Shown here: positions 52,563 to 62,334 of the stretch, piece after piece
Layout: the number at the start of each line of letters is the position of its first letter
How positions within the stretch are numbered: position 1 is the stretch's first letter
DNA from: JACNJF01 sp050288105
Lineage (GTDB): Bacteria > Pseudomonadota > Gammaproteobacteria > GCA-001735895
DNA length: 64,000 nt
Assembly (NCBI GenBank): GCA_050288105.1
Contig: JBNKDE010000001.1
Coordinates: 496,001 to 560,000, forward strand
Reading direction: 5' to 3'
Made by a program: the position numbers and the translations under genes
Notes under the pieces: model-generated
The model's input: the letters and a program-made list of their open reading frames with translations, nothing else
What the model was told of the DNA's origin: nothing
The model's database searches: none

Positions 52563-53846
52563 ATGTTAGACCCAAAGCTATTACGCAGTGAACTGGATCA
52601 GGTCGCTGAGCGTCTTTTACTTAAGAAATACGAACTGGATAAAGATCAGTTTAACGAGCTGGAAAATCAGCGTAAGTCGCTGCAGGTAGAAACACAGAAC
52701 CTGCAAAGCGAGCGCAACAGCAAATCTAAATCCATAGGCAAAGCCAAAGCTCAGGGTGAGGATATTCAGGCATTACTGGATGAGGTATCCGAGCTTGGAG
52801 ATAAATTGAAGCAGGCTGAACAGCAATTGGAAGCGTTGCAACAGCAGATAGATGATCTGATCATGGGGATACCCAATCTGCCACATGAGTCTGTTCCCGC
52901 TGGGAACAGTGAAGAAGACAACGCGATCGTATTTAGCTGGGGCACGCCCACCCGATTTGATTTTGATGTGCGTGATCATATCGAACTGGGTGCATTACAT
53001 AAGGGTATGGATTTTGAACGTGCGGCCAGGCTGTCTGGTGCACGCTTTGTGACCATGACCGGGGCAATTGCGAAGATGCATCGTGCCCTGATTCAGTTTA
53101 TGCTGAATAGTCATACGCTAAATAATGGATACACCGAAGCCTATGTGCCTTACCTGGTGTCAGATACGGCGTTATTTGGAACCGGGCAATTACCCAAGTT
53201 TGAAGTTGATTTGTTCAAGATCGATTCTGAAACCCAGAAGCTTTACCTGATTCCGACAGCAGAGGTGCCAGTAACCAACTTTGTGAGTGATACCATTGTT
53301 GAAGATGCGGATTTACCACTTAAATACGTAACCCATACACCCTGTTTTCGATCTGAAGCCGGGTCCTATGGTCGAGACACACGTGGCCTGATCCGTCAGC
53401 ATCAGTTTGAAAAAGTGGAGCTGGTGCAGATAGTGCGCCCGCAAGAATCCTGGCAGGCGCTGGAAGCGTTAACCGGACATGCTGAGAGTATCCTGCAGGC
53501 ACTGAAACTGCCCTATCAGAAAGTGGTGCTGTGCGGTGGCGACCTGGGGTTTTCTTCCGCCAAAACCTACGATCTGGAGGTGTGGTTACCCGGGCAGGAC
53601 TGCTATCGTGAAATCTCATCCTGTAGCAATATGCTGGATTTTCAGGCGAGAAGGATGAAGGCGCGCTGGCGCAATCCTGAAACCGGTAAGCCTGAGTTAT
53701 TACATACCCTGAATGGGTCTGGGCTGGCTGTTGGTCGCACCCTGGTTGCAGTGATGGAAAATTATCAGCAGGAAGATGGCAGTATTGAAGTGCCAGAAGT
53801 GTTACAGCCCTATATGGGCGGCTGCAAGATTCTAAATATCAGTTAA
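52563..53846 (+). CDS. serS: seryl-tRNA synthetase
   Basis: SerRS charges tRNA-Ser and tRNA-Sec. The 427-residue protein starts with the MLDPKLLRSELDQVAERL block and an N-terminal two-helix coiled coil that grips the tRNA long arm (about 28-100). The catalytic domain has LIPTAEVPVTNFVSD, motif 2 at CFRSEAGSYGRDTRGLIRQH, EVWLPGQDCYREISSCSN and motif 3 at NGSGLAVGRTLVAVMENYQ. Its length is normal. It is probably cotranscribed with crcB. Confidence 0.98.
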   Translation: MLDPKLLRSELDQVAERLLLKKYELDKDQFNELENQRKSLQVETQNLQSERNSKSKSIGKAKAQGEDIQALLDEVSELGDKLKQAEQQLEALQQQIDDLIMGIPNLPHESVPAGNSEEDNAIVFSWGTPTRFDFDVRDHIELGALHKGMDFERAARLSGARFVTMTGAIAKMHRALIQFMLNSHTLNNGYTEAYVPYLVSDTALFGTGQLPKFEVDLFKIDSETQKLYLIPTAEVPVTNFVSDTIVEDADLPLKYVTHTPCFRSEAGSYGRDTRGLIRQHQFEKVELVQIVRPQESWQALEALTGHAESILQALKLPYQKVVLCGGDLGFSSAKTYDLEVWLPGQDCYREISSCSNMLDFQARRMKARWRNPETGKPELLHTLNGSGLAVGRTLVAVMENYQQEDGSIEVPEVLQPYMGGCKILNIS

Positions 53847-53892
53847 TATCTCTTATATTGTAAATTGAGCGTAGGCGGGCAAGGGATTAAAT

Positions 53893-54402
53893 ATGAGATT
53901 ATTCGTTAAGCTAATATTTGCTGCACTGGTGATTGCTATTTTGTTGCCATTTACCGTGTTAAAAGGGAAGGATGGTCGCCCTCTAATGAGTTTTAAAGAC
54001 CTGAAAATGCCGCAAATCGCGATGCCGAACGTGCCAGAGCAGGTTAAGTTACCTGATATGCTGGAAAAGCCGGATGGGCAGGACATCGTGTATCAATGGC
54101 GTGATGCGGAGGGCAGTCTAAACTTTACCTCGCAACCCCCGCCAGCTGGCATTGAATATTCGGTCAAGGGTTATGACCCCAGAGCAAATCTGATACAATC
54201 CGTGAAGTTAGACGAAGAAGATGCCGTTGATAATTCTGCAGACGATTCTGAACAAAACACAGCTACTCAGGTCGAAAAGGCTTCTGATATTGGAAATCCT
54301 TATTCACCCGAAAAGATAGAGAAGCTTTTCAACGATGCCAAAAACGTTGAAAAATTATTAAACGATAGACTCAAACAACAAGAGGCCATGATTGGTCAGT
54401 AA
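53893..54402 (+). CDS. DUF4124-like protein with N-terminal membrane anchor
   Basis: The 169-residue protein has one N-terminal hydrophobic helix (about residues 5-23) and then a periplasmic part with a DUF4124-like motif (IVYQWRDAEGSLNFTSQPP) followed by an acidic, Ser/Asn-rich stretch and a helical C-terminus (EKIEKLFNDAKNVEKLLNDR). It lies 12 bp before the Skp gene, so the two are likely cotranscribed and may both serve envelope assembly. I claim no function for the DUF4124 domain. Confidence 0.82.
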   Translation: MRLFVKLIFAALVIAILLPFTVLKGKDGRPLMSFKDLKMPQIAMPNVPEQVKLPDMLEKPDGQDIVYQWRDAEGSLNFTSQPPPAGIEYSVKGYDPRANLIQSVKLDEEDAVDNSADDSEQNTATQVEKASDIGNPYSPEKIEKLFNDAKNVEKLLNDRLKQQEAMIGQ

Positions 54403-54414
54403 CCAGGGAAAAAC

Positions 54415-54909
54415 ATGAAAAAATTATTATCCATTTTTATTATCGCAGTTTCACTGTTAAGCACTTCTGCTTATGCAGAATTAAAAGCTGCATTTATTAA
54501 CAGTGCGACGATTTTGCAGGAAGCTCCTCAGGCTAAAAAAGCCGTTGAGACTATGCAGAAGGAATTTAAGGGTCGAGAAGATGCATTACGCGCCCTGAAT
54601 GATGAAATCATGAAGGAAGAAAATGATTTGCAGAAAGATGGTGCGATCATGAGTCCTGAGCAAAAGAAAAAGAAGGAAGGTGATATCCTGGAAAAGAAAC
54701 GTAAATTACGTTTTGACGCTCAGTCTTTAAAAGAAGATGTAGATCTGCGTCGTAAACAGGAAATTCAGAAACTAAGAGCTGAAATTTCTGCTGTGATTAG
54801 TGATTATTCGAAAAAGCATGGTTATGATCTGGTGTTTACCGAAGGCGTAGCATTTGCTGCGGATAAGTTGAATATCACACAGGACATTTTGAAAGAATTA
54901 CAGAAATAA
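54415..54909 (+). CDS. skp: periplasmic OmpH/Skp-family chaperone
   Basis: Skp is a trimeric periplasmic chaperone that holds unfolded outer-membrane proteins. The 164-residue protein has a signal peptide (LLSIFIIAVSLLSTSAYA) and the Skp start AELKAAFINSATIL. The long charged helices typical of the tentacles follow (LRALNDEIMKEENDLQKDG, then KKKEGDILEKKRKL), and the C-terminus has YSKKHGYDLVFTEGVAF. It is not next to bamA/lpxD here, unlike the enterobacterial skp locus, so this may be a second OmpH-like protein in the genome. Confidence 0.88.
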   Translation: MKKLLSIFIIAVSLLSTSAYAELKAAFINSATILQEAPQAKKAVETMQKEFKGREDALRALNDEIMKEENDLQKDGAIMSPEQKKKKEGDILEKKRKLRFDAQSLKEDVDLRRKQEIQKLRAEISAVISDYSKKHGYDLVFTEGVAFAADKLNITQDILKELQK

Positions 54910-54910
54910 A

Positions 54911-57031
54911 TTAGCGGCGTCTACCACGGGTAGATGATCGGCTGGTTTTTTTAAAAGCAGTACTCCTTGAGTGCTGCTTTTTTTGTGGCCGGGTATTTTC
55001 TCCTGGCTCATCTTTCGGTTGCCATGCTGGTACCAGATGTTGTTTACCATTGCCAATCAAATCACTACGGCCCATATTTTTAAGCGCGGTCCTGATCTGT
55101 GGCCAGTTTTTAGGATCATGATAGCGCAGAAAGGCTTTATGCAATTTACGTTGCTCAGGATTCTTGATTACGCGAACCTTTTCAGAACGATGGTTGACCC
55201 GACGCAATGGATTTTTTCCACTATGATACATAGCCGAAGCGATGGCTAATGGTGTGGGTAAAAAAGCCTGCACCTGATCGGGTTTAAAATCATTCTGTTT
55301 CAGCCATACAGCCAGGTTCAGCATGTCGGTATCGCTGGTACCTGGGTGAGCACTGATAAAATAGGGAATGAGATACTGTTCCTTGCCGACTTCACGTGAA
55401 TACTGTTCGAACAGCTTTTTGAATTGATAATAGCTATCCACTCCGGGCTTCATCATTTTGCTCAGTGGACCATCTTCAATATGTTCAGGGGCTATTTTCA
55501 GGTAACCTCCAACATGATGCTGGGTTAATTCCTTGATATATTCAGGTGATTTCACCGCGAGATCGTAACGTAGGCCGGAAGCAACATGCACCCTTTTTAT
55601 GCCTTTCAGGGAACGTGCCCTTCGGTATAGATTTATTAATGGGCCATGGTCCGTATTGAGGTTTTTACAGATGCCTGGATAAACACAGGACAGCCGTCTG
55701 CAGGATTGCTCAATTTCCTTACTCTTGCATCGTAATTGATACATATTGGCAGTCGGTCCACCAACATCGGAGATGTGGCCGGTAAATTTGTCGTCACTAT
55801 CACGGATCGCCTCAATCTCACGTATCACTGAATCCTCTGAACGACTTTGAATGATACGGCCTTCGTGTTCGGTGATTGAGCAAAAAGTGCAGCCACCGAA
55901 ACAGCCACGCATAATATTTACAGAGTGTCTGATCATTTCCCAGGCAGGGATACGATCATCACCATAGGCTGGATGAGGTTTGCGTGCATAAGGCATTTCA
56001 AACACCTTATCCAGTTCTGCGGTTTCCAGTGGAAAAGGGGGCGGATTGACCCAGAGGTATCGATGACCATGTTGCTGTACCAGTGCACGCGCGTTACCCG
56101 GATTGGTTTCGAGATGGAAAACCCTGGAAGCATGCGCATACAGCGGTTTACTCTGGCTGACCTGATCAAAGCTGGGCATTTTAATAACGGTATTGCTGCG
56201 TTCTATCTGTTTTGGTCGAATATTGAAGTCGGCTTTTACTTCGACTTCAGATTTATCGCTGCAGGCTGGTATTTCCTGGTAGGGGCTGACGATCTTTTCT
56301 ATTTTTCCTGGTGAGTCAATTTCAGTGGAATTAATAATAGTAAAGTTATTTGGTACTTCATCCAGTATGAAGGCTGTACCACGTATATCTTTGATTTCGT
56401 TTATTTTCTCATTGGCTGCAATACGGTGAGCCAGTTCGACGATGGCTCTTTCGGCATTGCCAAACAAAAGCATATCAGCGCTGGAATCAACCAGAATCGA
56501 CTGCCGTACCTTGTCCTGCCAGTAGTCATAATGTGCAATACGACGCAAACTGGCTTCAATTCCACCGATAATAATAGGAATATCACTGAATAGTTGACGA
56601 ATTTTCTGGCTATACACAAGAACCGCTCGATCCGGTCTTTTGCCGGCAATCCCGAGCGGGGTGTACGCATCATCGCTACGAATTTTTCGGTCAGAGGTAT
56701 AGTGATTAACCAGAGAATCCATATTACCGGCTGTGACCCCAAAAAACAGATTGGGTTTGCCCAGTCGAGAAAAGCTTGCGGGGTCGTTCCAGTCAGGTTG
56801 CGCAATAATGCCGACTCTGAATCCCTGAGACTCAAGTACCCGTCCAATCACCGCCATACCAAAACTGGGGTGGTCTATATAAGCGTCACCCGTCACCAGT
56901 ATAATGTCACAACTATCCCAGCCTAATTGTTCCATTTCATCTCGTGACATCGGTAACAGCGGGGCGATACCATAGCGAGCAGCCCAATAGGGTCGATAGG
57001 AAAATAGATTTCTGGGTTGCTCGGAATTCAT
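54911..57031 (-). CDS. ygiQ: YgiQ-family radical SAM protein
   Basis: YgiQ proteins are large radical SAM enzymes of unsettled function. The 706-residue protein has the N-terminal UPF0313 domain (WDSCDIILVTGDAYIDHPSFG), the radical SAM cluster motif MRGCFGGCTFCSITEHEGR near residue 375, and GLRYDLAVKSPEYIKEL and KIAPEHIEDG blocks. The C-terminal tail is basic and Arg/Ser-rich (STAFKKTSRSSTRGRRR). Its stop is one base from the skp stop, so the genes are convergent with no gap. The opposite side of its 5' end abuts the next rightward gene by about 40 bp. Confidence 0.93.
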   Translation of the reverse strand: MNSEQPRNLFSYRPYWAARYGIAPLLPMSRDEMEQLGWDSCDIILVTGDAYIDHPSFGMAVIGRVLESQGFRVGIIAQPDWNDPASFSRLGKPNLFFGVTAGNMDSLVNHYTSDRKIRSDDAYTPLGIAGKRPDRAVLVYSQKIRQLFSDIPIIIGGIEASLRRIAHYDYWQDKVRQSILVDSSADMLLFGNAERAIVELAHRIAANEKINEIKDIRGTAFILDEVPNNFTIINSTEIDSPGKIEKIVSPYQEIPACSDKSEVEVKADFNIRPKQIERSNTVIKMPSFDQVSQSKPLYAHASRVFHLETNPGNARALVQQHGHRYLWVNPPPFPLETAELDKVFEMPYARKPHPAYGDDRIPAWEMIRHSVNIMRGCFGGCTFCSITEHEGRIIQSRSEDSVIREIEAIRDSDDKFTGHISDVGGPTANMYQLRCKSKEIEQSCRRLSCVYPGICKNLNTDHGPLINLYRRARSLKGIKRVHVASGLRYDLAVKSPEYIKELTQHHVGGYLKIAPEHIEDGPLSKMMKPGVDSYYQFKKLFEQYSREVGKEQYLIPYFISAHPGTSDTDMLNLAVWLKQNDFKPDQVQAFLPTPLAIASAMYHSGKNPLRRVNHRSEKVRVIKNPEQRKLHKAFLRYHDPKNWPQIRTALKNMGRSDLIGNGKQHLVPAWQPKDEPGENTRPQKKQHSRSTAFKKTSRSSTRGRRR

Positions 57032-57070
57032 CGTTTACAATTTAACCTGTTTCTTCAATTTTATTTGCGT

Positions 57071-57454
57071 ATGTCACAAGTGGATATTATTTCAGTCATT
57101 GAATCGCCCATGCACCCCAGATTTAGTGAGCTTTACACAGAGTTGGGGTTTTTTGAAATCAAACTCAACAGTATTCGAAAGGCAATCAACCTGATTAAGA
57201 AACAACAAGCACGATACCTGGTTGCAGAATTCTTCTACGCTTACAGCACTAATTATAGCGGTGTGCATAAATCAAATCTTGATGTGCTGCTGGTCAGTCT
57301 GCTTAAGTATTCGCCAGCAACACGTATCATTGTTTTAGCTGATAAAGAAGACGCCCGATATATCGATGTGCTGGATAGTCTGGGTTTTCCCTTATATGCT
57401 GTGTTGGTTCATCCGGTCGAAACCGCAGAAATGCGCGCACTGCTACAGCGGTAA
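57071..57454 (+). CDS. hypothetical receiver-like alpha/beta protein
   Basis: The 127-residue protein starts at ATG 57071 (MSQVDIISVIESP); the frame is open for 18 codons before this, but without a ribosome-binding site. The alternating pattern of strands and helices (LVAEFFYAYS, LLKYSPATRIIVLADKED, DSLGFPLYAVLVHP) resembles a response-regulator receiver domain. An obvious Asp is not at the end of the third strand, where Glu occurs instead, and the Thr/Lys switch is not clear, so it would be a pseudo-receiver. It is convergent with rne, whose stop lies 51 bp away. Confidence 0.65.
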   Translation: MSQVDIISVIESPMHPRFSELYTELGFFEIKLNSIRKAINLIKKQQARYLVAEFFYAYSTNYSGVHKSNLDVLLVSLLKYSPATRIIVLADKEDARYIDVLDSLGFPLYAVLVHPVETAEMRALLQR

Positions 57455-57504
57455 AGCAGTTGCCGCGCTGCCAATATTAAAAATCGACAGGCGGCAATCG
57501 TTTT

Positions 57505-60390
57505 TTAAGCGGCCGGAGAGTTATCGCGCTTCTCTTCCTTTTGTTGCGGGGACGCAGCGTTGTTAGTTACTGCGGCTTCGGGCTTAGCTTCCGGTTTCGG
57601 TGCGATATTCTCAACGGGTTTAGTTGCTTCAGCAGGGGGGCTCTGTCTGGCTTCAGCTGCTGGCTTAGGCTGTTGTTGGGCGCCAGCAGGTGATTGCTGA
57701 GAACCGGATTCTACTTTAGGAATAGCTGCAGCTTCAGGTTTCATTGCGGGTGCTGTCTGAGGTGCCGTAACAGCGGCCGCTGCCTGCTCTGGTTTTACCG
57801 CCGGAGGGGCTGTTTGCTGTTGCCGGTTATCGGGTGCAGGCGCAGTTTTTTCAACCGGTGTATTTCTGGTCTCAGCTTTGCTTTCTGCGGATTGTGCAGG
57901 CGCTGGTTGAGGCACTGCTGTGGTTTCTGCTTTGGGTCTTTCGCTGCCTACGCCCTGATTTGAATGAGGCTTTGCTTCGCCACTCTCAGCCGGTTTAGAT
58001 CGTGGCTCTGAGCTGCGCTCAGACACGGATGATTTATCAGCGTTCGCCGTTTGCTTTTCAGGATTGCTGGGTGGCTTGCTATTCTGCGCTTCAGTATTAC
58101 TCTGAGCAGATTGTGCCTGCCTGGACGAATCCTGTTTGCTGTTGTCAGTATCTGCTCGGTCTGATGATTTATTTGCCGAAGGCTGTTGATTGTTCGTATC
58201 ACCCGAGGCCGAATCATCGTTCGCATTTTGACGTGGAGCTGAAGAACGCTTCCTGTTTTGATTGGAAGCGGTTTTACGCTCCCGATTATCAGGCGACTTT
58301 GAATTATCAGACTGAGCGCTAGCTTCCTGCTTATTATTATCGTTATTCGCTTGCTCGTTAGTGTTTTCGCTATTCTGACGTTTATTCGAGTTGCGATTAC
58401 GGTTACGGTTGCGATTATTATTGCGCGAGCGGGTAGGTTTAGAACTGCTGTCTTCTGAATCCTGGGCACCGCTTGACTTTGCAGTATCCGCCTGCTGGTT
58501 TACCTTATTTTCGCTATCAGCAGCATCACGCCGATTCTTCTGTTTCGGGTTGCGATTACTGCCTGTGTTACGGGTTCTTGTGCGATTTTGCGAGCTGGCA
58601 TTGCGCTGCCTGGTACGATTGTTCGTATTGTTAGAGCGGCGATTGCGATTGTTATCCTTACTTTCGTCCGTTTCTTCGTCAGCTTTTTTAGCACCACCAA
58701 AAATCGCGCTGATTACCTTGCTGATCAGTCCAGCCTGTTTCGTTACCTCCGGTTCAGCGGGGGCGGGTTTAGGTTTCTGAGGCGGTGGTGATATTTGTTG
58801 TACCGCGGCCTGGACTGGGGCAGCTGCCTGGGCTCTGGATTCTGGCGTATATATAGGAATATCTTCGCTAGCCAGTTCATAGGAACTTTTGTAGCTTGAC
58901 TCATGGCGATGAGTATCGTTGTCTCGCACGCGTTCAATTTGAAAATGAGGGGTTTCCAGATTAGGGTCCGGTACCACAACACAATGAACCTTGCAGCGGT
59001 CTTCTATTTCCGCAATCTTTGAACGTTTCTCATTAAGCAAATAAGTGGCACATTCCACCGGTAAGCGCGCGAGGATGCGACCGGTATTCTCTTTCAAGGC
59101 TTCTTCTTCTAAAAGGCGTAGCACTGAAAGAGACAGGGATTCCACGTCACGAATAGTGCCCTGGCCCTGGCAGCGTGGGCACACGATCTGGCTGGATTCT
59201 CCCAGGGATGGACGTAAGCGCTGACGCGACATTTCCAGCAATCCAAATCGTGAAATCCGCCCAATCTGAACACGCGCTCGATCTTCGTGTACGGCACGTC
59301 GCAGGCGTTGTTCTACCTCGCGCTGGTTTTTGTTTTTCAACATGTCGATGAAATCTATAACCAATAATCCGCCCAGGTCACGTATGCGTAACTGGCGAGC
59401 TATTTCATCGGCAGCTTCCAGGTTGGTATTTAAAGCGGTTTCCTCAATGTCTCCACCCTTGGTAGCTCGGGCAGAGTTGATGTCAATAGAGGTGAGTGCC
59501 TCAGTAGGGTCGATAACAATAGCACCACCGGAAGGCAGGTTTACCGTGCGCGCAAATGCTGATTCGATCTGGTTTTCAATCTGAAAACGATTAAACAGCG
59601 GCTGGTTATCATCATAAAGCTTCAGTTTATGCAGCGCATTCGGCATAACCATGGACATGAATTCATGCGCTCTGGTGAACGCACTTTTTGAATCGATCAG
59701 AATCTCACCAATCTCATTCTTGTAATGATCTCGCAATGCCCGGATCACGATGTCGCTTTCCTGATAAATCAAGAATGGGGCGGGTTTCTCTTTGGAGGCG
59801 TTAACGATGGCATCCCAAAGCTGATTCAGGTAGTCCAGATCCCACTGCATTTCTTCAGTGGTGCGGCCCACGCCTGCTGTACGTGCAATGACGCCCATGC
59901 CTTTGGGCATTTCCAGCTCAGACATGACCTGGCGCACCTGATCTCTGTCTTCACCTTCAATACGGCGCGAAACACCCCCTGCTCGAGGATTTTGTGGCAT
60001 GGCGACCAGAAACCGTCCTGCCAGACTGACAAAACTGGTGAGTGCTGCGCCTTTGTTGCCGCGTTCTTCTTTCTCCACCTGGACGATGATTTCCTGGTCA
60101 ACCTTGATCGCGTCCTTGATATTGACCCGGCCATCCTCAGCTTTGGCTTCTTCAGTGAAATAATCGCGTGAAATTTCCTTAAACGGCAGAAAACCATGAC
60201 GCTCAGCGCCATAATTAACAAATGCTGCTTCCAGACTGGGTTCTACGCGGGTAATGACACCCTTATAGATATTAGATTTTTTCTGCTCTCGAGAGGGTAC
60301 TTCTATATCGAGATCGTAGATAAGCTGGCCATCGACCATGGCCACGCGAAGTTCTTCTGCCTGAGTGGCATTGATTAGAATTCTTTTCAT
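57505..60390 (-). CDS. rne: ribonuclease E
   Basis: RNase E cuts single-stranded RNA and organises the degradosome. The 961-residue protein has the N-terminal S1 domain (NIYKGVITRVEPSLEAAFVNYG), the 5' sensor/RNase H region, the DNase I-like catalytic block with ALTSIDINSARATKGG and LGGLLVIDFIDM holding the metal Asp residues, and the Zn-link CPRCQGQG at Cys404 and Cys407, the same numbering as E. coli. Near residue 545 GLISKVISAIFGGAKK looks like the membrane-targeting amphipathic helix. The last 400 residues are Asn/Arg/Ser/Gln/Pro/Ala-rich and disordered, as for a degradosome scaffold. Confidence 0.96.
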   Translation of the reverse strand: MKRILINATQAEELRVAMVDGQLIYDLDIEVPSREQKKSNIYKGVITRVEPSLEAAFVNYGAERHGFLPFKEISRDYFTEEAKAEDGRVNIKDAIKVDQEIIVQVEKEERGNKGAALTSFVSLAGRFLVAMPQNPRAGGVSRRIEGEDRDQVRQVMSELEMPKGMGVIARTAGVGRTTEEMQWDLDYLNQLWDAIVNASKEKPAPFLIYQESDIVIRALRDHYKNEIGEILIDSKSAFTRAHEFMSMVMPNALHKLKLYDDNQPLFNRFQIENQIESAFARTVNLPSGGAIVIDPTEALTSIDINSARATKGGDIEETALNTNLEAADEIARQLRIRDLGGLLVIDFIDMLKNKNQREVEQRLRRAVHEDRARVQIGRISRFGLLEMSRQRLRPSLGESSQIVCPRCQGQGTIRDVESLSLSVLRLLEEEALKENTGRILARLPVECATYLLNEKRSKIAEIEDRCKVHCVVVPDPNLETPHFQIERVRDNDTHRHESSYKSSYELASEDIPIYTPESRAQAAAPVQAAVQQISPPPQKPKPAPAEPEVTKQAGLISKVISAIFGGAKKADEETDESKDNNRNRRSNNTNNRTRQRNASSQNRTRTRNTGSNRNPKQKNRRDAADSENKVNQQADTAKSSGAQDSEDSSSKPTRSRNNNRNRNRNRNSNKRQNSENTNEQANNDNNKQEASAQSDNSKSPDNRERKTASNQNRKRSSAPRQNANDDSASGDTNNQQPSANKSSDRADTDNSKQDSSRQAQSAQSNTEAQNSKPPSNPEKQTANADKSSVSERSSEPRSKPAESGEAKPHSNQGVGSERPKAETTAVPQPAPAQSAESKAETRNTPVEKTAPAPDNRQQQTAPPAVKPEQAAAAVTAPQTAPAMKPEAAAIPKVESGSQQSPAGAQQQPKPAAEARQSPPAEATKPVENIAPKPEAKPEAAVTNNAASPQQKEEKRDNSPAA

Positions 60391-60725
60391 TTATTGGTTT
60401 GCCTTGATTAGTTCGCAGCAGGCAGGTCGTAGCAGCACCGTTTTCAATAAGAGAAATCGGTTCGATATTGTACGTCTGAGTGAAATGTAAGGGTTGGGTA
60501 ACCCGCGCATGAGCGCTGAAATAATGTTTCAGTATCAGATTGATAATTACGAGACTGTGCATAGCGAATGAGTTAAACTGTGGTCTTAGACACGAAGTTG
60601 TCGGACCCTAAAAAGATCGGGTACCTAAAGTCACCTGATCTGGAAAATTGTTTGTGGCTTCTCAATTTTAACTTGTTGGCCACATCCGAGCGAATATAAC
60701 AACACATTCCTGATACTGCAATCTT
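60391..60725. promoter_or_regulatory. 335-bp divergent region between rne and rluC (probable rne leader)
   Basis: No gene is seen. On the rne side there are small hairpins: CTGAAA/TTTCAG at 60516-60532 and GGGTT/AACCC at about 60491-60504. They are compatible with the structured, self-regulating 5' leader known for rne of E. coli, but no homology was established. For rluC, TTGTTG (60673-60678) and TATAAC (60695-60700) with 16-nt spacing form a modest promoter. Confidence 0.45.
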
Positions 60726-61685
60726 TTGGATAAAAAATCTCCTTTTTCCAGCGTTCAGCTGATTACCATCGCTGATGCCCAGGCTGGCCAACGTCTAGAT
60801 AACTTTCTGATTAAAACGCTGAAAAATCTACCAAAAAGTCGGCTTTACCGGATTATTCGCAAAGGCGAGGTGCGGGTGAACAAGAAACGCGTCAAACCAG
60901 AGTATAAGCTGGAAGCAGGCGACCTGCTCAGATTGCCTCCATTACATATCGAGCAGCAGCAAAGCGAGTCCTTCCAGATTCCTGAAAAGCTGTCTCGGTT
61001 ACTCGAATCACGAATCCTGTATGAAGACGATCACATCCTGGTACTAAACAAGCCTGAAGGGCTTGCTGTACATTCGGGTTCTGGCCTGAAGTACGGCGTG
61101 ATTGATGTACTTAGACCTTTACGCGCGGAAGTTGACCTGGAGCTGGTACACCGGCTCGACAGGGATACCAGCGGCTGCCTGTTGCTGGCCAAAAGCCGTC
61201 CCGCGTTGCTCGAAATGCAGAAGATGTTGCAGAACAACACCATGCGAAAAAATTATCGTGCGCTGGTTAAGGGGCACTGGAATCGTGCTCTGGTGAAGAT
61301 TGAGCTGCCCCTGTTAAAGCAAACTATGCCCAATGGTGAGCGCCGGGTGTATGTGGATGAGCGAGGACAGAAGTCTGATACCCGCATTAATCAAATTTCC
61401 CACTATACTCAGAAGGGTCTTAAATATAGTTTGCTGGAAATCAGTTTGATGACCGGTCGTACCCACCAGATTCGAGTGCACTGCCAATCACAGCAGCATC
61501 AGATCGCCGGGGACGATAAATATGGTGACAGGCAGTTTAACAGGCAGATCAAAAGCCTGGGTTGTAGCAGATTGATGTTACATGCCAGTAGCCTTGAAAT
61601 TCCAGCGTCAGCCCTTACTAAGAAACTTTGTATTGAAGCACCAGAGCCTTCAGAATTCAGGAAATTATCACAGCATGAAGCCTAA
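60726..61685 (+). CDS. rluC: 23S rRNA pseudouridine synthase RluC/RluD-type
   Basis: RluC makes pseudouridines at several 23S rRNA sites. The 319-residue protein begins with TTG at 60726; an in-frame stop at 60711 excludes longer forms. It has an N-terminal S4 RNA-binding domain (GQRLDNFLIKTLKNLPKSRLYRIIRKGEVRVN, given in two family blocks) and the catalytic motif HRLDRDTSGCLLLAKS, with the catalytic Asp, followed by TGRTHQIRVH. The position divergent from rne agrees with rluC in other gammaproteobacteria. It overlaps the next gene by 11 nt. Confidence 0.93.
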   Translation: MDKKSPFSSVQLITIADAQAGQRLDNFLIKTLKNLPKSRLYRIIRKGEVRVNKKRVKPEYKLEAGDLLRLPPLHIEQQQSESFQIPEKLSRLLESRILYEDDHILVLNKPEGLAVHSGSGLKYGVIDVLRPLRAEVDLELVHRLDRDTSGCLLLAKSRPALLEMQKMLQNNTMRKNYRALVKGHWNRALVKIELPLLKQTMPNGERRVYVDERGQKSDTRINQISHYTQKGLKYSLLEISLMTGRTHQIRVHCQSQQHQIAGDDKYGDRQFNRQIKSLGCSRLMLHASSLEIPASALTKKLCIEAPEPSEFRKLSQHEA

Positions 61686-62322
61686 AAAGTATCAACTCAT
61701 TATATTCGACTGGGATGGCACCATTATTGATTCCCAGGCTCATATCATAAACTCTATGAAGCTGGCGATGAGCGACGAAAACCTGCCGGTGCCGGAGGAT
61801 GCCAGAATCCGGCATGTGATCGGACTCAGTCTGGATCGGGCTATTCTAAGTTTATTCCCCGAGCTGGATCAATTGATGGTTGAGCGCATTGCCAGTAACT
61901 ATCGCAGGCATTTTTTCGCCAATATGAACCAGTCAGAGTTATTTGATGGGGTGGCAGAAACCATCCAGGATTTGCATGCGAGTGGCTATTTTTTGGCAGT
62001 AGCTACGGGTAAAGGTCGGCAGGGCCTTGATATGGCATTAAAAAATACCGGGCTGGAGCCGTTTTTCCACATTACCCGTTGCGCCGATGAAACCCGCTCC
62101 AAACCTGATCCACTGATGCTGGATGAAATATTAACCGACCTGGATTTAGACCCTGAAAAAGCCATCATGGTGGGTGATACCAGCTATGACATAGATATGG
62201 CATGTAATATCAAGATGGATTGTATCGCCGTGACCTATGGTATGCATGACGTCCAGCATTTAAAAAGCAGTAACCCCACCTATTTAATCGATTCAATCGA
62301 TCAGCTATCCCAGTACGTATAA
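61675..62322 (+). CDS. HAD-superfamily hydrolase (phosphoglycolate phosphatase-like)
   Basis: The start is placed at ATG 61675 (MKPKKYQLIIFDWDGTIID); the frame is open upstream within rluC, but without family sequence. The 215-residue protein has HAD motif I with nucleophile Asp12 and Asp14 (IFDWDGT), motif II at VATGK, motif III Lys in RSKPDP and motif IV MVGDTSYDIDMA. The alpha-helical cap lies between motifs I and II. The gene is adjacent to rluC and sppA, as in Pseudomonas. The substrate is not known; GPH/YfnB-like assignments are only by fold. Confidence 0.92.
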   Translation: MKPKKYQLIIFDWDGTIIDSQAHIINSMKLAMSDENLPVPEDARIRHVIGLSLDRAILSLFPELDQLMVERIASNYRRHFFANMNQSELFDGVAETIQDLHASGYFLAVATGKGRQGLDMALKNTGLEPFFHITRCADETRSKPDPLMLDEILTDLDLDPEKAIMVGDTSYDIDMACNIKMDCIAVTYGMHDVQHLKSSNPTYLIDSIDQLSQYV

Positions 62323-62334
62323 AACGAGATTTTT

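Noticed and set aside
57694..58780. several rightward frames rich in Leu, Arg, Cys and Phe opposite the rne tail
   Set aside because: They are produced by the low-complexity codons of the RNase E tail; no start site or domain supports them.
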